This document shows, one piece after another, positions 1 to 7,395 of a DNA stretch of 62,850 nt. Position 1 is the first letter of the stretch, and each line of letters begins with the position of its first letter. Both the position numbers and the translations under genes were made by a program. The stretch is from Dubosiella muris. GTDB lineage: Bacteria; Bacillota_I; Bacilli_A; Erysipelotrichales; Erysipelotrichaceae. Location: positions 1 through 62,850 of the forward strand of contig NZ_SRYG01000017.1 of the NCBI RefSeq assembly GCF_004793885.1. The letters are read 5' to 3'. The notes under the pieces were generated by a model. That model did not search any database, was not told where the DNA came from, and saw only the letters and a list, made by a program, of their open reading frames with translations.

Positions 1-51
1 GCCTCCCTGTCACGGAGGAGATCGTGGGTTCGAGTCCCATCTGGACCGCCA
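1..51 (+). tRNA. tRNA-Asp (GTC), 5' part outside the window
   Basis: The anticodon arm is at 2-18: stem CCTCC/GGAGG around loop CTGTCAC, giving anticodon GTC. The T arm (24-40) has loop TTCGAGT, and the acceptor 3' strand, discriminator G48 and encoded CCA (49-51) follow. The D arm and the 5' acceptor strand lie before position 1. tRNA-Gly follows four bases later, so this is the tail of a tRNA cluster. Confidence 0.93.
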
Positions 52-55
52 TTCT

Positions 56-129
56 GCAGATGTAGTTCAATGGTAGAACACAGCCTTGCCAAGGCTGATA
101 CGCGGGTTCAATTCCCGTCATCTGCTCCA
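56..129 (+). tRNA. tRNA-Gly (GCC)
   Basis: A complete cloverleaf. Acceptor GCAGATG (56-62) pairs with CATCTGC (119-125), the anticodon stem CAGCC/GGCTG encloses loop TTGCCAA (anticodon GCC), the T loop is TTCAATT, the discriminator is T126 and CCA is encoded at 127-129. It is the last tRNA before a terminator. Confidence 0.96.
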
Positions 130-143
130 TCTAGTTGAGTTGA

Positions 144-166
144 AAACCGCAGAGATGCGGTTTTTT
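144..166 (+). terminator. Rho-independent terminator of the tRNA cluster
   Basis: Stem AAACCGCA/TGCGGTTT with loop GAGA, followed by further T residues, 15 bases after tRNA-Gly. Confidence 0.85.
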
Positions 167-216
167 GCTGTAGGGAAAGACAACGCCATTTGGGCTGTTT
201 CTTTTCGGGGATGGTG

Positions 217-225
217 TGCTACAAT
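217..225 (+). promoter_or_regulatory. Extended -10 promoter of the sortase gene
   Basis: TGCTACAAT is an extended -10 (TG, one base, TACAAT at 220-225); no good -35 is seen. Transcription would begin near 232, two bases before the ATG at 234, so the mRNA may be leaderless. The same TGTGCTA core recurs before polA, murI and lysA. Confidence 0.55.
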
Positions 226-233
226 GATTTTGT

Positions 234-971
234 ATGAAAAAATGGATCTATCGAATCGCGCTGGTCGCCGCCTTGAGCGTGTTTGCGTACAGCGCCTATC
301 AACTGTATACAATTTATCAAGGCTCGCAGCAGGTGAGCCGGGAGCAGGAGGAGCTCGCCGGCATCGTGCAGGAACAAGAGGAAGGCTTCGCGCCGGATTG
401 GGAGGCTTTGCGCCAAAAAAATCCGGACATCATAGGCTGGGTGTATGTGCCCGGCTGCGATCACGTATCCTTTCCAATCGTGCAGGGAGCGGACAACGAG
501 TTTTACCTCGACCACACCGCGATGAAGGAAAACAACATTCGCGGGGCGATTTTTTTAGACGCCGAAACCGCGTCTGATTTTTCACAGGAAAACAACTTGA
601 TTTACGGCCACTCGGTCGATGGTGGCGGGATGTTCACTTCGCTGGACCGTTTTGAGGACCAGGCGTTTTTTGACACCCATCGCGACTTTTACATTTTGAC
701 GCCGCAAGGCAATTACCGGTGCCCGATTGTGGCGTTCGCGAAAACCGAGGAGGGCAGCTCGTTTTATTTAAAATACGACGATCGAAACGCGATCGCGGAA
801 CACGTCGCCAAAATCAAAGCGGAGGCGCTGTACACCCGCGATGTGGAAACGGAGGGCAAGACGCTTGTCACGCTTTCCACATGCGATCTCGATTACGGGT
901 TCGACTCGATCAACCGTCTTGTCCTTGTCGGCGTGATGGAACCGACGAGCGAGCCAGTCGTGGTGGAATAA
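234..971 (+). CDS. srtB: Class B sortase
   Basis: A 245-residue membrane-anchored cysteine transpeptidase that would attach surface proteins to peptidoglycan outside the cell. An N-terminal signal-anchor (about residues 5-24) is followed by a sortase barrel. The catalytic His is H126 (YGHSVDGGG), the nucleophile C217 in TLSTC, and the Arg R228 (INRLVLVG). The length and the glycine-rich segment after the His fit class B. No sorting-signal substrate is encoded in the window, so the target is unknown. There is no Shine-Dalgarno before the ATG; the -10 at 220-225 would put the transcript start almost at the start codon. murG follows after 19 bases and may be cotranscribed. Confidence 0.9.
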   Translation: MKKWIYRIALVAALSVFAYSAYQLYTIYQGSQQVSREQEELAGIVQEQEEGFAPDWEALRQKNPDIIGWVYVPGCDHVSFPIVQGADNEFYLDHTAMKENNIRGAIFLDAETASDFSQENNLIYGHSVDGGGMFTSLDRFEDQAFFDTHRDFYILTPQGNYRCPIVAFAKTEEGSSFYLKYDDRNAIAEHVAKIKAEALYTRDVETEGKTLVTLSTCDLDYGFDSINRLVLVGVMEPTSEPVVVE

Positions 972-990
972 CGGAGAACAGGAACAATTT

Positions 991-2082
991 ATGAAAAAAA
1001 TATGTATCGTAACCGGAGGCACCGGAGGGCACATTTATCCGGCTCTCGCGTTCGCCTCGAAAGTGAAACAAATGCATCCGGACACGGAGATCCTTTTTAT
1101 TGGAAACGACGATCGCATGGAAGCCGATCTCATTCCAGCCAATGGATATCCTTTTTTTGCGCTTCACACGTCCGGATTGGCGGGATCGGCTGCGGACCGG
1201 CTAAAAGCCGTGATGCAGACGCTGGCGTGCGTCGGCAAGGCGAAAGCCGAACTGAAGCGGTTTGGCGCGGATCTTGTGATAGGATTTGGCGGCTATGTCA
1301 GCGCGCCAGTCATGATGGCGGCCCAGGCGATGAAAATCCCGACCGTCATTCACGAGCAAAACTCGATTGTCGGAAAATCGAACAAGCTCGTCATGAACAA
1401 GGCGGACGCCATCGTCACTTGCTATGACAAGTGCGACGAAGTGTTTCCCAAGGAAAAAATCCGCAAGCTGGGAAACCCGCGGGCGACGATCGCCGCGGAA
1501 GCCGTCGTGGATGAGGGGTATTTCCACTCGCTGGGATTGAAAGACGGCAAAAAGACGATTTTGGTCATGATGGGCTCGCTAGGCTCCTCTTCCGTCAACG
1601 AATTGATGAAAGACGCGCTCGCCGATCTCGATCCTCGCCTGCAAATCCTGTACGTTTGCGGCAAGGACAACAGCCAGGATCTGGATTTGTTCAAAGGACA
1701 AAAAAACATCCACGTCGTTCCGTATGTGGACACGCTGAAGATTTATGGCCGGATCGACGGCTTGATTTGCCGTGCCGGCGCGACAACGATTGCCGAACTG
1801 ACCGCCTTAGGCATTCCGGCCATTCTCATTCCAAGTCCGTATGTGGCCAACAACCACCAATACTACAACGCCCGGATGCTGGTGGACTGCCAGGCGGCTT
1901 TCATGATCGAGGAAAAAGACTTAAACGCCCGGACGCTGTCGCAAGCCATCGCAAGCTTGTTCGAGCAGCCGGAAACGATGGAATCGGTGCGCCGCAATGC
2001 GCTGGCGCTCGGAAAAGGAAACGCGGCGTACGATCTAGTCGAGTTGACTGACGCGTTAATGGAACGGAGGAAACGACCATGA
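991..2082 (+). CDS. murG: UDP-GlcNAc:lipid I N-acetylglucosaminyltransferase MurG
   Basis: A 363-residue peripheral membrane glycosyltransferase (GT28) that adds GlcNAc to lipid I to give lipid II on the cytoplasmic face. The N-terminal glycine loop GGTGGHIYPA (residues 8-17) opens the acceptor domain. The C-terminal donor domain carries GLICRAGATTIAEL and IPSPYVANNHQ, both typical of UDP-GlcNAc binding in MurG. Length is normal. AGGA at 980-983 sits seven bases before the ATG. The stop overlaps the murB start as ATGA, so the two are translationally coupled in a murG-murB-divIB wall and division operon. Confidence 0.97.
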   Translation: MKKICIVTGGTGGHIYPALAFASKVKQMHPDTEILFIGNDDRMEADLIPANGYPFFALHTSGLAGSAADRLKAVMQTLACVGKAKAELKRFGADLVIGFGGYVSAPVMMAAQAMKIPTVIHEQNSIVGKSNKLVMNKADAIVTCYDKCDEVFPKEKIRKLGNPRATIAAEAVVDEGYFHSLGLKDGKKTILVMMGSLGSSSVNELMKDALADLDPRLQILYVCGKDNSQDLDLFKGQKNIHVVPYVDTLKIYGRIDGLICRAGATTIAELTALGIPAILIPSPYVANNHQYYNARMLVDCQAAFMIEEKDLNARTLSQAIASLFEQPETMESVRRNALALGKGNAAYDLVELTDALMERRKRP

Positions 2083-2996
2083 GTTTGCTGGAGCGGCTGC
2101 AATGCTATGGAGAAGTGCTCGTGCACGAGCCGATGAGCCGCCATACGACGTATCGGATCGGCGGAAAAGTCGACTATTACATTTATCCGCACACCGAGAT
2201 CGCGCTGGTGCAAATTTTGAAAATGCTCAAAGCCGAAAACGTGCCGTATTACGTGCTGGGAAGAGGGTCGAACCTGCTGTTTCACGACGACGATTTTCAT
2301 GGCGCCATCATCAATTTGGATAAAACGCTCAACAACTACTATTTTGAGCCGGACGGGACGCTCGTCGCGCAAGCGGGGTGCTCCATTATCAATTTGGCAA
2401 TCGAAGCCCTGAAGCGCTCGTTTACGGGATTGGAGTTCGCCTCCGGCATTCCCGGCTCGCTTGGCGGCGGTCTCTTTATGAACGCGGGCGCCTACCAGTC
2501 GGATCTTGCCGGCATCGTGGAATCGGTTTGCGTCATTCAGGACGAAAATCTGATCTGGCTGCCAAAATCGTCTCTGGATTACCGTTATCGTCATTCGCTG
2601 TTTCAAAACCACCGCGATTTGACGATCGTGGCGGCGCGGCTCAAGCTGGAAAAAGCGGACCAGGAGCAAATCCGCCAGCTTATGCGCTCGCGCCATGAGC
2701 GGCGCGTCAGCAGCCAGCCGCTGGACAAGCCGTGCGCGGGCAGCGTCTTCCGCAATCCGGATGAGCGGCCGGCCTGGAAGATCATTGACGATCTCGGGCT
2801 GCGGGGACTGCAAATCGGCGGGGCCCGGATTTCTGAAAAACATAGCAATTTTATCGTCAACGAAGGCGGCGCGAAAGCGGAAGATGTGCATGCTCTGATT
2901 TCGCGAATCCAAAAAAGCGCCAAAGAAAAATACGCGATCGACTTGATCACGGAAGTGGAGTACTTGAACTGGGATGAGAAGAAAAAGAAAGTTTAA
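2079..2996 (+). CDS. murB: UDP-N-acetylenolpyruvoylglucosamine reductase MurB
   Basis: A 305-residue FAD enzyme that reduces UDP-GlcNAc-enolpyruvate to UDP-MurNAc with NADPH, the step after MurA (encoded here at 42381). The FAD segment holds TYRIGGK and LGRGSNLLF, then GIPGSLGGGLFMNAGAY. The catalytic Ser is in CAGSVFRNP and the C-terminal Glu in LITEVEYL. The short form, without the extra loop of E. coli MurB, is the type II enzyme usual in Gram-positives. It starts inside the murG stop and overlaps divIB by 23 bases, showing tight coupling. Confidence 0.97.
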   Translation: MSLLERLQCYGEVLVHEPMSRHTTYRIGGKVDYYIYPHTEIALVQILKMLKAENVPYYVLGRGSNLLFHDDDFHGAIINLDKTLNNYYFEPDGTLVAQAGCSIINLAIEALKRSFTGLEFASGIPGSLGGGLFMNAGAYQSDLAGIVESVCVIQDENLIWLPKSSLDYRYRHSLFQNHRDLTIVAARLKLEKADQEQIRQLMRSRHERRVSSQPLDKPCAGSVFRNPDERPAWKIIDDLGLRGLQIGGARISEKHSNFIVNEGGAKAEDVHALISRIQKSAKEKYAIDLITEVEYLNWDEKKKKV

Positions 2997-4047
2997 GCTG
3001 TCCCTTAAACTGACGTACGTCTTAAGCGCGATCGTGATGGCGCTGGCGACGTTTCTCATTTACTACTATTCATTCGACGCCCGGATGAAAGTGATGGCAT
3101 GCACAGGAAACTACTACTACAGCGATTCCCAGATTTTCGATATCGCCAAAGTCAACAGCGCGTCCCGCTCGCTGCTGACGCCTTCCTTTTTGGTGGAGCG
3201 CAATTTGCGGGCGGATCCGCTTATCGAAAGCGCGAAGGTCACCAAAAACAAAGACCGTATTTTGCTGGACGTCAAGGAGAAAACGGTCATTGGCTATTTT
3301 GTCAAAAACGGAAAGAACTACGTCCTCACCAACGAAGGGGAAACAATCGAGCTGGATCAGAAGTATTTGAAAAACATCATCCATTTTCCGCTGATGAGCG
3401 ACTTTACCGATCAGCAGCTCGAAAACATCTGGAAGGAGTTCGCCAAATATCCGAAGCTTTTGACGCGCGGCGTCGTGGAAAAAATCGCGGAAATGGTTCC
3501 GTACGCTTCCAGCTACGACGCGAACATGATCAAGATGACGATGCAGGACGGCAACGTGGTGTATACGTCGGTAGCGGACTTGATGATGATGTCGCGCTAT
3601 GAGGATATGTTGTCCCAGCTGCGCGGGCAGTCGGTATGTTTGGTGCTCGACGCGCAAAACTCGACGATCAACAAGCTCGACTGCGCGTATTTGAATATGT
3701 CGCTGGAAGAGCGCGAAGCCAAACGAAAAGAGGAGGCGGAGCGCAAAAAACAAGAGGAAGAGGAGCGCAAGCGAGCCGAGGCCGAGAAAAAAGCCCAGGA
3801 GGAAGCGGAGAAAAAAGCCCAATCCGAGTCCGGGGAACAACAACACTCCGAAGAAAACGGGGAACAGCCATCCGAGGACAACGCGCAGCCGCCTGAAGAA
3901 GCGGGTGTCGAGGAGGAAACGGAAGACTGGGTGCTGATGCCGGATAGCGGCATGTTGTATTCAGCCAGCCAAAATTTGTACCAGGATCCGTCGACGGGCG
4001 CGTATTATTACTGGGACGAGGAAGCGGGATTCGTTGCGACAGAGTAA
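2974..4047 (+). CDS. divIB: Cell division protein DivIB/FtsQ
   Basis: A 357-residue bitopic division protein that would scaffold the divisome between the membrane and the wall. A basic N-terminus (MRRKRKFK) is followed by one membrane segment (about residues 13-31), a POTRA-like region (about 33-100) and the FtsQ beta domain to about 230. Residues 235-320 are a charged helix rich in KKQEEEERKRAEAEKK, then an acidic Glu/Gln/Pro stretch, and the protein ends in an aromatic patch (YYYWDEEAG). That long low-complexity tail exceeds the core family fold and may be disordered or bind wall polymer. The gene overlaps murB and is the last of the operon. DivIB is poorly conserved in sequence, so the call rests on topology, POTRA pattern and context. 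Confidence 0.88.
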   Translation: MRRKRKFKLSLKLTYVLSAIVMALATFLIYYYSFDARMKVMACTGNYYYSDSQIFDIAKVNSASRSLLTPSFLVERNLRADPLIESAKVTKNKDRILLDVKEKTVIGYFVKNGKNYVLTNEGETIELDQKYLKNIIHFPLMSDFTDQQLENIWKEFAKYPKLLTRGVVEKIAEMVPYASSYDANMIKMTMQDGNVVYTSVADLMMMSRYEDMLSQLRGQSVCLVLDAQNSTINKLDCAYLNMSLEEREAKRKEEAERKKQEEEERKRAEAEKKAQEEAEKKAQSESGEQQHSEENGEQPSEDNAQPPEEAGVEEETEDWVLMPDSGMLYSASQNLYQDPSTGAYYYWDEEAGFVATE

Positions 4048-4050
4048 TGT

Positions 4051-4079
4051 TTGTCAACATAAACTGTGTATAGTATAAT
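4051..4079 (+). promoter_or_regulatory. Promoter of the asp23-fakA unit
   Basis: TTGTCA (4051-4056), a 17-base spacer and TATAAT (4074-4079) make a near-consensus sigma-A promoter. It starts four bases after the divIB stop. Ribosome site GGAGG lies at 4096-4100. Confidence 0.85.
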
Positions 4080-4105
4080 GAAAGGTATGAAACAGGAGGT
4101 TCTTT

Positions 4106-4465
4106 ATGCCTATTTATAAATCAACCGAATACGGAAACATCCAGATTTCATTGGAGGCGATCGCTTCGCTGGCCGGCGGAACGATTACCGAGTGCTACGG
4201 CGTCGTCGGCATGGCGTCGCAAAAGCTGCTGAAAGACGGATTGGCCGAGTTGTTGAAGTTGGAAAACTATTCGAGAGGAATCGTCGTTCGTCAAAACGAT
4301 GAAGGACTGGTTCTCGATCTTTATATCATTGCGCTGCAAGGCATCAAACTGGGAGAAGTGATCTACGAAGCGCAAAAACGTGTCAAATATGTCCTTGAGA
4401 AAACGTTGGAAGTGAAATGCCAGGCGATCAACGTGTGCGTTCAAGGGGTTAGATTGTCGAAGTAG
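4106..4465 (+). CDS. Asp23/Gls24 family protein (YloU-like)
   Basis: A 119-residue protein of the Asp23/Gls24 envelope-associated family. It shows the usual opening (residues YGNIQISLEAIASLAGG), ECYGVVGMA and the C-terminal NVCVQGVRL. In Bacillota the gene is regularly paired with a DAK2-domain fatty acid kinase, as here with fakA nine bases downstream. There is no membrane segment. The exact role of this short YloU type is not settled; it probably acts at the inner face of the membrane. It has its own strong promoter and ribosome site. Confidence 0.9.
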   Translation: MPIYKSTEYGNIQISLEAIASLAGGTITECYGVVGMASQKLLKDGLAELLKLENYSRGIVVRQNDEGLVLDLYIIALQGIKLGEVIYEAQKRVKYVLEKTLEVKCQAINVCVQGVRLSK

Positions 4466-4474
4466 GTGAATTCA

Positions 4475-6115
4475 ATGGAATGGATTGATGGACAATTATT
4501 TAAAGAAATGCTTCTTTCGGGAATGAACAATCTCGGAAACCACTGCGCGCAGATCGACGCGTTGAACGTGTTCCCGGTGCCGGATGGCGACACGGGAACG
4601 AATATGTACTTGACGGTGTCCAATGGCGTGCAGGCGGCTCTGGAGGATCCTTCGGACTCGGTAGGAAACATCGCCAAGACGCTTTCCAGAGGTTTGCTGA
4701 TGGGGGCCCGCGGAAACTCGGGAGTCATCACCTCGCAAATCTTCCGCGGCTTTTACCAGGCGGTCAAAGATCTTGACCGGATCGACGCCGCGCAGCTCGC
4801 GCACGCGCTCGTCAATGGAAGCCGGGTGGCGTACCGCGCCGTTATGCGACCGGTCGAAGGAACGATTTTGACGGTCATCCGCGAGGCGGCGGACTACACA
4901 TACGCCTACACGATGACCGACGAGGTGACGGATTGCGTCAAAGTGATGGAACGCATGGTCAAGGAGGCGAAGGAATCCCTGGATACCACGCCGCAGCTGC
5001 TGCCTGTTTTGGCGGAAGTCGGCGTTGTCGATTCGGGTGGCAAGGGACTGCTCGTCATTTTGGAAGGCTTCCTTTCCGCGATGAAAGGGAAAGTCATTGA
5101 AAAAGAAGGCGGGGACCAAAACGCCCAGCAAGGCGCCCAGACGAAAGTGCAGGGCGGCGAGGAAGAATATGGTTTCTGCACGGAATTCATTTTGCATTTG
5201 AACGAGAACGGCATGCGCCATTTCTCGGAAAACTCGTTCAAGGAGGAACTGTCGACGATTGGAAACTCGATTGTCTGCGTGCAGGACGAGGATCTGGTCA
5301 AAGTGCATGTCCACACCCTCGAACCGCAAACGGCCATTAAAATGGGACGCCGTCAGGGACGTTTCATGAAGCTGAAAGTGGAAAACATGCAGGATCAGCA
5401 TGACAATATCCTTGAGAAAGAAGAGGAAGAAAAACACGAGGCAAAACGCGCTCCGCATAAAAAATACGGCATCATTACCGTCGCGGCGGGCGATGGCATC
5501 AAAGACATGTTCAAAGAGCTGCGCGCCGACATCGTGGTCGGTGGCGGACAGACGATGAACCCGAGCACGGAAGATTTCGTGTCCGCGATCAATCAGCTGA
5601 ATTGCGACCATATCTTTATTTTGCCAAACAACTCGAACATCATTCTCGCCGCGCAGCAGGCGCAAACCGTATGCGAGGACGTGGACGTGCACGTCATTCC
5701 AAGCAAGACGATTCCGCAAGGACTGTCCGCGTGCATCATGTTCAACCCGGATGTGGACGTGACCGCCAATCTCGACGAGATGAACGACGCCCTGGCCAAC
5801 GTCAAGTCCGGCGAAGTGACATACGCGGTACGCGACACGACGTACGAAGGCATGGAAATCAAAAAAGGCCAGTACATGGGAATGTTCGGCAAGGCGATTG
5901 TCGCATGCCAGGACGACTGCATGGAAGCGACCAAGGAACTGCTGGATAAAATGCTCGACAAGGACAGCGAGCTCGTCACACTGATTTATGGCGAGGACGC
6001 GACGGGTGAGCAAGCGCAGGAGCTGGCGGACTACATCGAGGAGCACAGCGACGCCGAAGTGGAAATCACGAACGGACAGCAGCCGGTGTACTCCTTCATC
6101 ATTGGCGTGGAATAA
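4475..6115 (+). CDS. fakA: Fatty acid kinase catalytic subunit FakA (DAK2/DegV-like)
   Basis: A 546-residue kinase that phosphorylates fatty acids carried by a FakB (DegV) partner. The DAK2 phosphotransfer domain (residues 1-200) has NVFPVPDGDTGTNM and GARGNSGVITSQIFRGF, whose acids bind the metal-ATP. A charged linker rich in Glu/Lys (about 300-325) leads to a DegV-like C-terminal half (VGGGQTMNPSTEDF, FILPNNSNI). No fakB lies in the window. I place the start at ATG 4475 because AGGTGA (4464-4469) is five bases upstream; an in-frame GTG at 4466 falls inside that ribosome site. A terminator follows directly. Confidence 0.92.
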   Translation: MEWIDGQLFKEMLLSGMNNLGNHCAQIDALNVFPVPDGDTGTNMYLTVSNGVQAALEDPSDSVGNIAKTLSRGLLMGARGNSGVITSQIFRGFYQAVKDLDRIDAAQLAHALVNGSRVAYRAVMRPVEGTILTVIREAADYTYAYTMTDEVTDCVKVMERMVKEAKESLDTTPQLLPVLAEVGVVDSGGKGLLVILEGFLSAMKGKVIEKEGGDQNAQQGAQTKVQGGEEEYGFCTEFILHLNENGMRHFSENSFKEELSTIGNSIVCVQDEDLVKVHVHTLEPQTAIKMGRRQGRFMKLKVENMQDQHDNILEKEEEEKHEAKRAPHKKYGIITVAAGDGIKDMFKELRADIVVGGGQTMNPSTEDFVSAINQLNCDHIFILPNNSNIILAAQQAQTVCEDVDVHVIPSKTIPQGLSACIMFNPDVDVTANLDEMNDALANVKSGEVTYAVRDTTYEGMEIKKGQYMGMFGKAIVACQDDCMEATKELLDKMLDKDSELVTLIYGEDATGEQAQELADYIEEHSDAEVEITNGQQPVYSFIIGVE

Positions 6116-6128
6116 ACGATCGAAACGC

Positions 6129-6166
6129 AAGACATCGCTCGCAATCGAGCCGATGTCTTTTTTTTT
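6129..6166 (+). terminator. Terminator after fakA
   Basis: Stem AAGACATCG (6129-6137) pairs with CGATGTCTT (6151-6159), with a minor inner stem CTCG/CGAG, and a run of T follows. Confidence 0.9.
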
Positions 6167-6186
6167 CGTTCCGAAAAGAGGCGCGC

Positions 6187-6214
6187 TTGCGATTTGAGGC
6201 ATTCTTTTTATAAT
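6187..6214 (+). promoter_or_regulatory. Promoter of the chromate-type transporter pair
   Basis: TTGCGA (6187-6192), 16 bases, TATAAT (6209-6214). AAAGGAG at 6223-6229 is the ribosome site for the ATG at 6236. Confidence 0.75.
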
Positions 6215-6235
6215 GAATCTGTAAAGGAGTCGTTC

Positions 6236-6778
6236 ATGGAAAAAATCAGGAAATACGGACAGTTGTTTTGGGTCATGTTTTATTTAAGCGCGTTCACGTT
6301 TGGCGGCGGATACGTCATCGTGTCTTTGATGCAAAAGGAATTCGTGGAAAAAAAGAAGTGGATCAGCAAAGACGAGATGCTTGATCTCATCGCGATCGCG
6401 CAAAGCGCGCCAGGACCGATCGCGGTCAACGGGGCGATCGCCATCGGATACAAGATGGCTGGCATCGGCGGGATGATTTGTGCGGTTCTCGCGACGATTT
6501 TGCCGCCCTTTCTCATCATGGTCGCCATCTGGTACGGAAGCCAGCTCATCCATTTGCCCGCTTCGTTCGAGTACGCGATGAAAGGGATGGAAATCGCGGT
6601 GTGCGCGTTGATTGTCAGCGTGGTGTACGACATGCAGAAAGGGTTTCAGAAAAAGCCGTTTCCCTACATCGTGGCGGGAATCACCATCGCTTTGACTGGT
6701 TTTTTAAACGTGTCGATTCCACTCGTTTTGCTGTTGTGGATCTTATGCGGCCTGCTTGAAAGGAGAAAACAATGCTGA
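6236..6778 (+). CDS. Chromate transporter family protein, N-terminal-type half
   Basis: A 180-residue integral membrane protein of the CHR family, short-chain type, in which two half-size proteins replace one long ChrA. The signature FGGGYVIVSLMQKEF (about residues 20-34) and the conserved AQSAPGPIAVN (about 58-68) are present, followed by several hydrophobic helices. The second half overlaps it by seven bases. The substrate may be chromate, but many members lie in genomes without known chromate resistance and could move other oxyanions. ATG 6236 has the ribosome site AAAGGAG six bases upstream. Confidence 0.9.
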   Translation: MEKIRKYGQLFWVMFYLSAFTFGGGYVIVSLMQKEFVEKKKWISKDEMLDLIAIAQSAPGPIAVNGAIAIGYKMAGIGGMICAVLATILPPFLIMVAIWYGSQLIHLPASFEYAMKGMEIAVCALIVSVVYDMQKGFQKKPFPYIVAGITIALTGFLNVSIPLVLLLWILCGLLERRKQC

Positions 6779-7323
6779 TTTTGTTTTGGACTTTTTTTAA
6801 GATTGGAATTATGAGCTTTGGCGGCGGCTACGCGTGTCTGCCGCTCATCCAGTCGTTGATCGTCAACGAGCTGCACTGGATCACGACGCAGGAGTTTTCA
6901 AGTCTGGTGACGATTTCGCAAATGACGCCCGGGCCGATCGCGATCAACGCCGCGACGTTCGTCGGTTTGAAGGTGGGCGGTTTTTTAGGCGGCATCGTCG
7001 CGACGCTCGGATGCATTTTCCCGTCGTGTCTGATTGTCGGCGCCTTGGCGGTTTTATATCAGCGGTACGCCCAGCTGGATTGGCTGGACGCCATTTTGCG
7101 GTGGTTGCGCCCGGCGGTTGTCGGCTTGATCGCGGTGGCGGGTTTGACGATGATCGCCCCGTCGATGCAGGCGTTTGGAAAACCGGTTTTGTGGATCGCG
7201 CTGTTTGGCGCCAGCTTGTTTTGCTTTTTAAAGACGAAATGGAATCCGGTTTTGATTTTGCTGGGGGCCGGGCTGGTGAACTGGGCGCTGTGCGTGGTTT
7301 TAAGCCAATGGTCGATTTTATGA
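6772..7323 (+). CDS. Chromate transporter family protein, C-terminal-type half
   Basis: A 183-residue partner of the preceding gene, homologous to it: both carry FGGGYxxxxLxQ and a PGPIAxN segment (here FGGGYACLPLIQ and TPGPIAINAATFVG). Four to six hydrophobic helices follow. The ATG lies within the last codons of the first half (ATGCTGA at 6772-6778), so equal amounts are expected, consistent with a heterodimer of inverted halves. No terminator is visible before the next promoter. Confidence 0.9.
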   Translation: MLILFWTFFKIGIMSFGGGYACLPLIQSLIVNELHWITTQEFSSLVTISQMTPGPIAINAATFVGLKVGGFLGGIVATLGCIFPSCLIVGALAVLYQRYAQLDWLDAILRWLRPAVVGLIAVAGLTMIAPSMQAFGKPVLWIALFGASLFCFLKTKWNPVLILLGAGLVNWALCVVLSQWSIL

Positions 7324-7329
7324 AAAATA

Positions 7330-7360
7330 TGAAACGCTTTCACAAAATATCGGGTATAAT
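7330..7360 (+). promoter_or_regulatory. Promoter of the ROK kinase with an overlapping palindromic operator
   Basis: The -10 is TATAAT (7355-7360). At the place of the -35 lies TGAAACGCTTTCA (7330-7342), a near-perfect inverted repeat. It resembles a catabolite-responsive element (CcpA/LacI-family site) shortened by one base. A protein bound here would block polymerase, so repression is the simplest reading. Confidence 0.6.
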
Positions 7361-7395
7361 AAACGTGGAAGATTTATACAAAAAAGGAGATTGTA

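Noticed and set aside
1863-3059. 398-codon open frame on the minus strand
   Set aside because: Antisense to murG, murB and divIB, which are unmistakable.
4496-6202. 568-codon open frame on the minus strand
   Set aside because: It runs antisense through fakA and its terminator and shows no motif or ribosome site.
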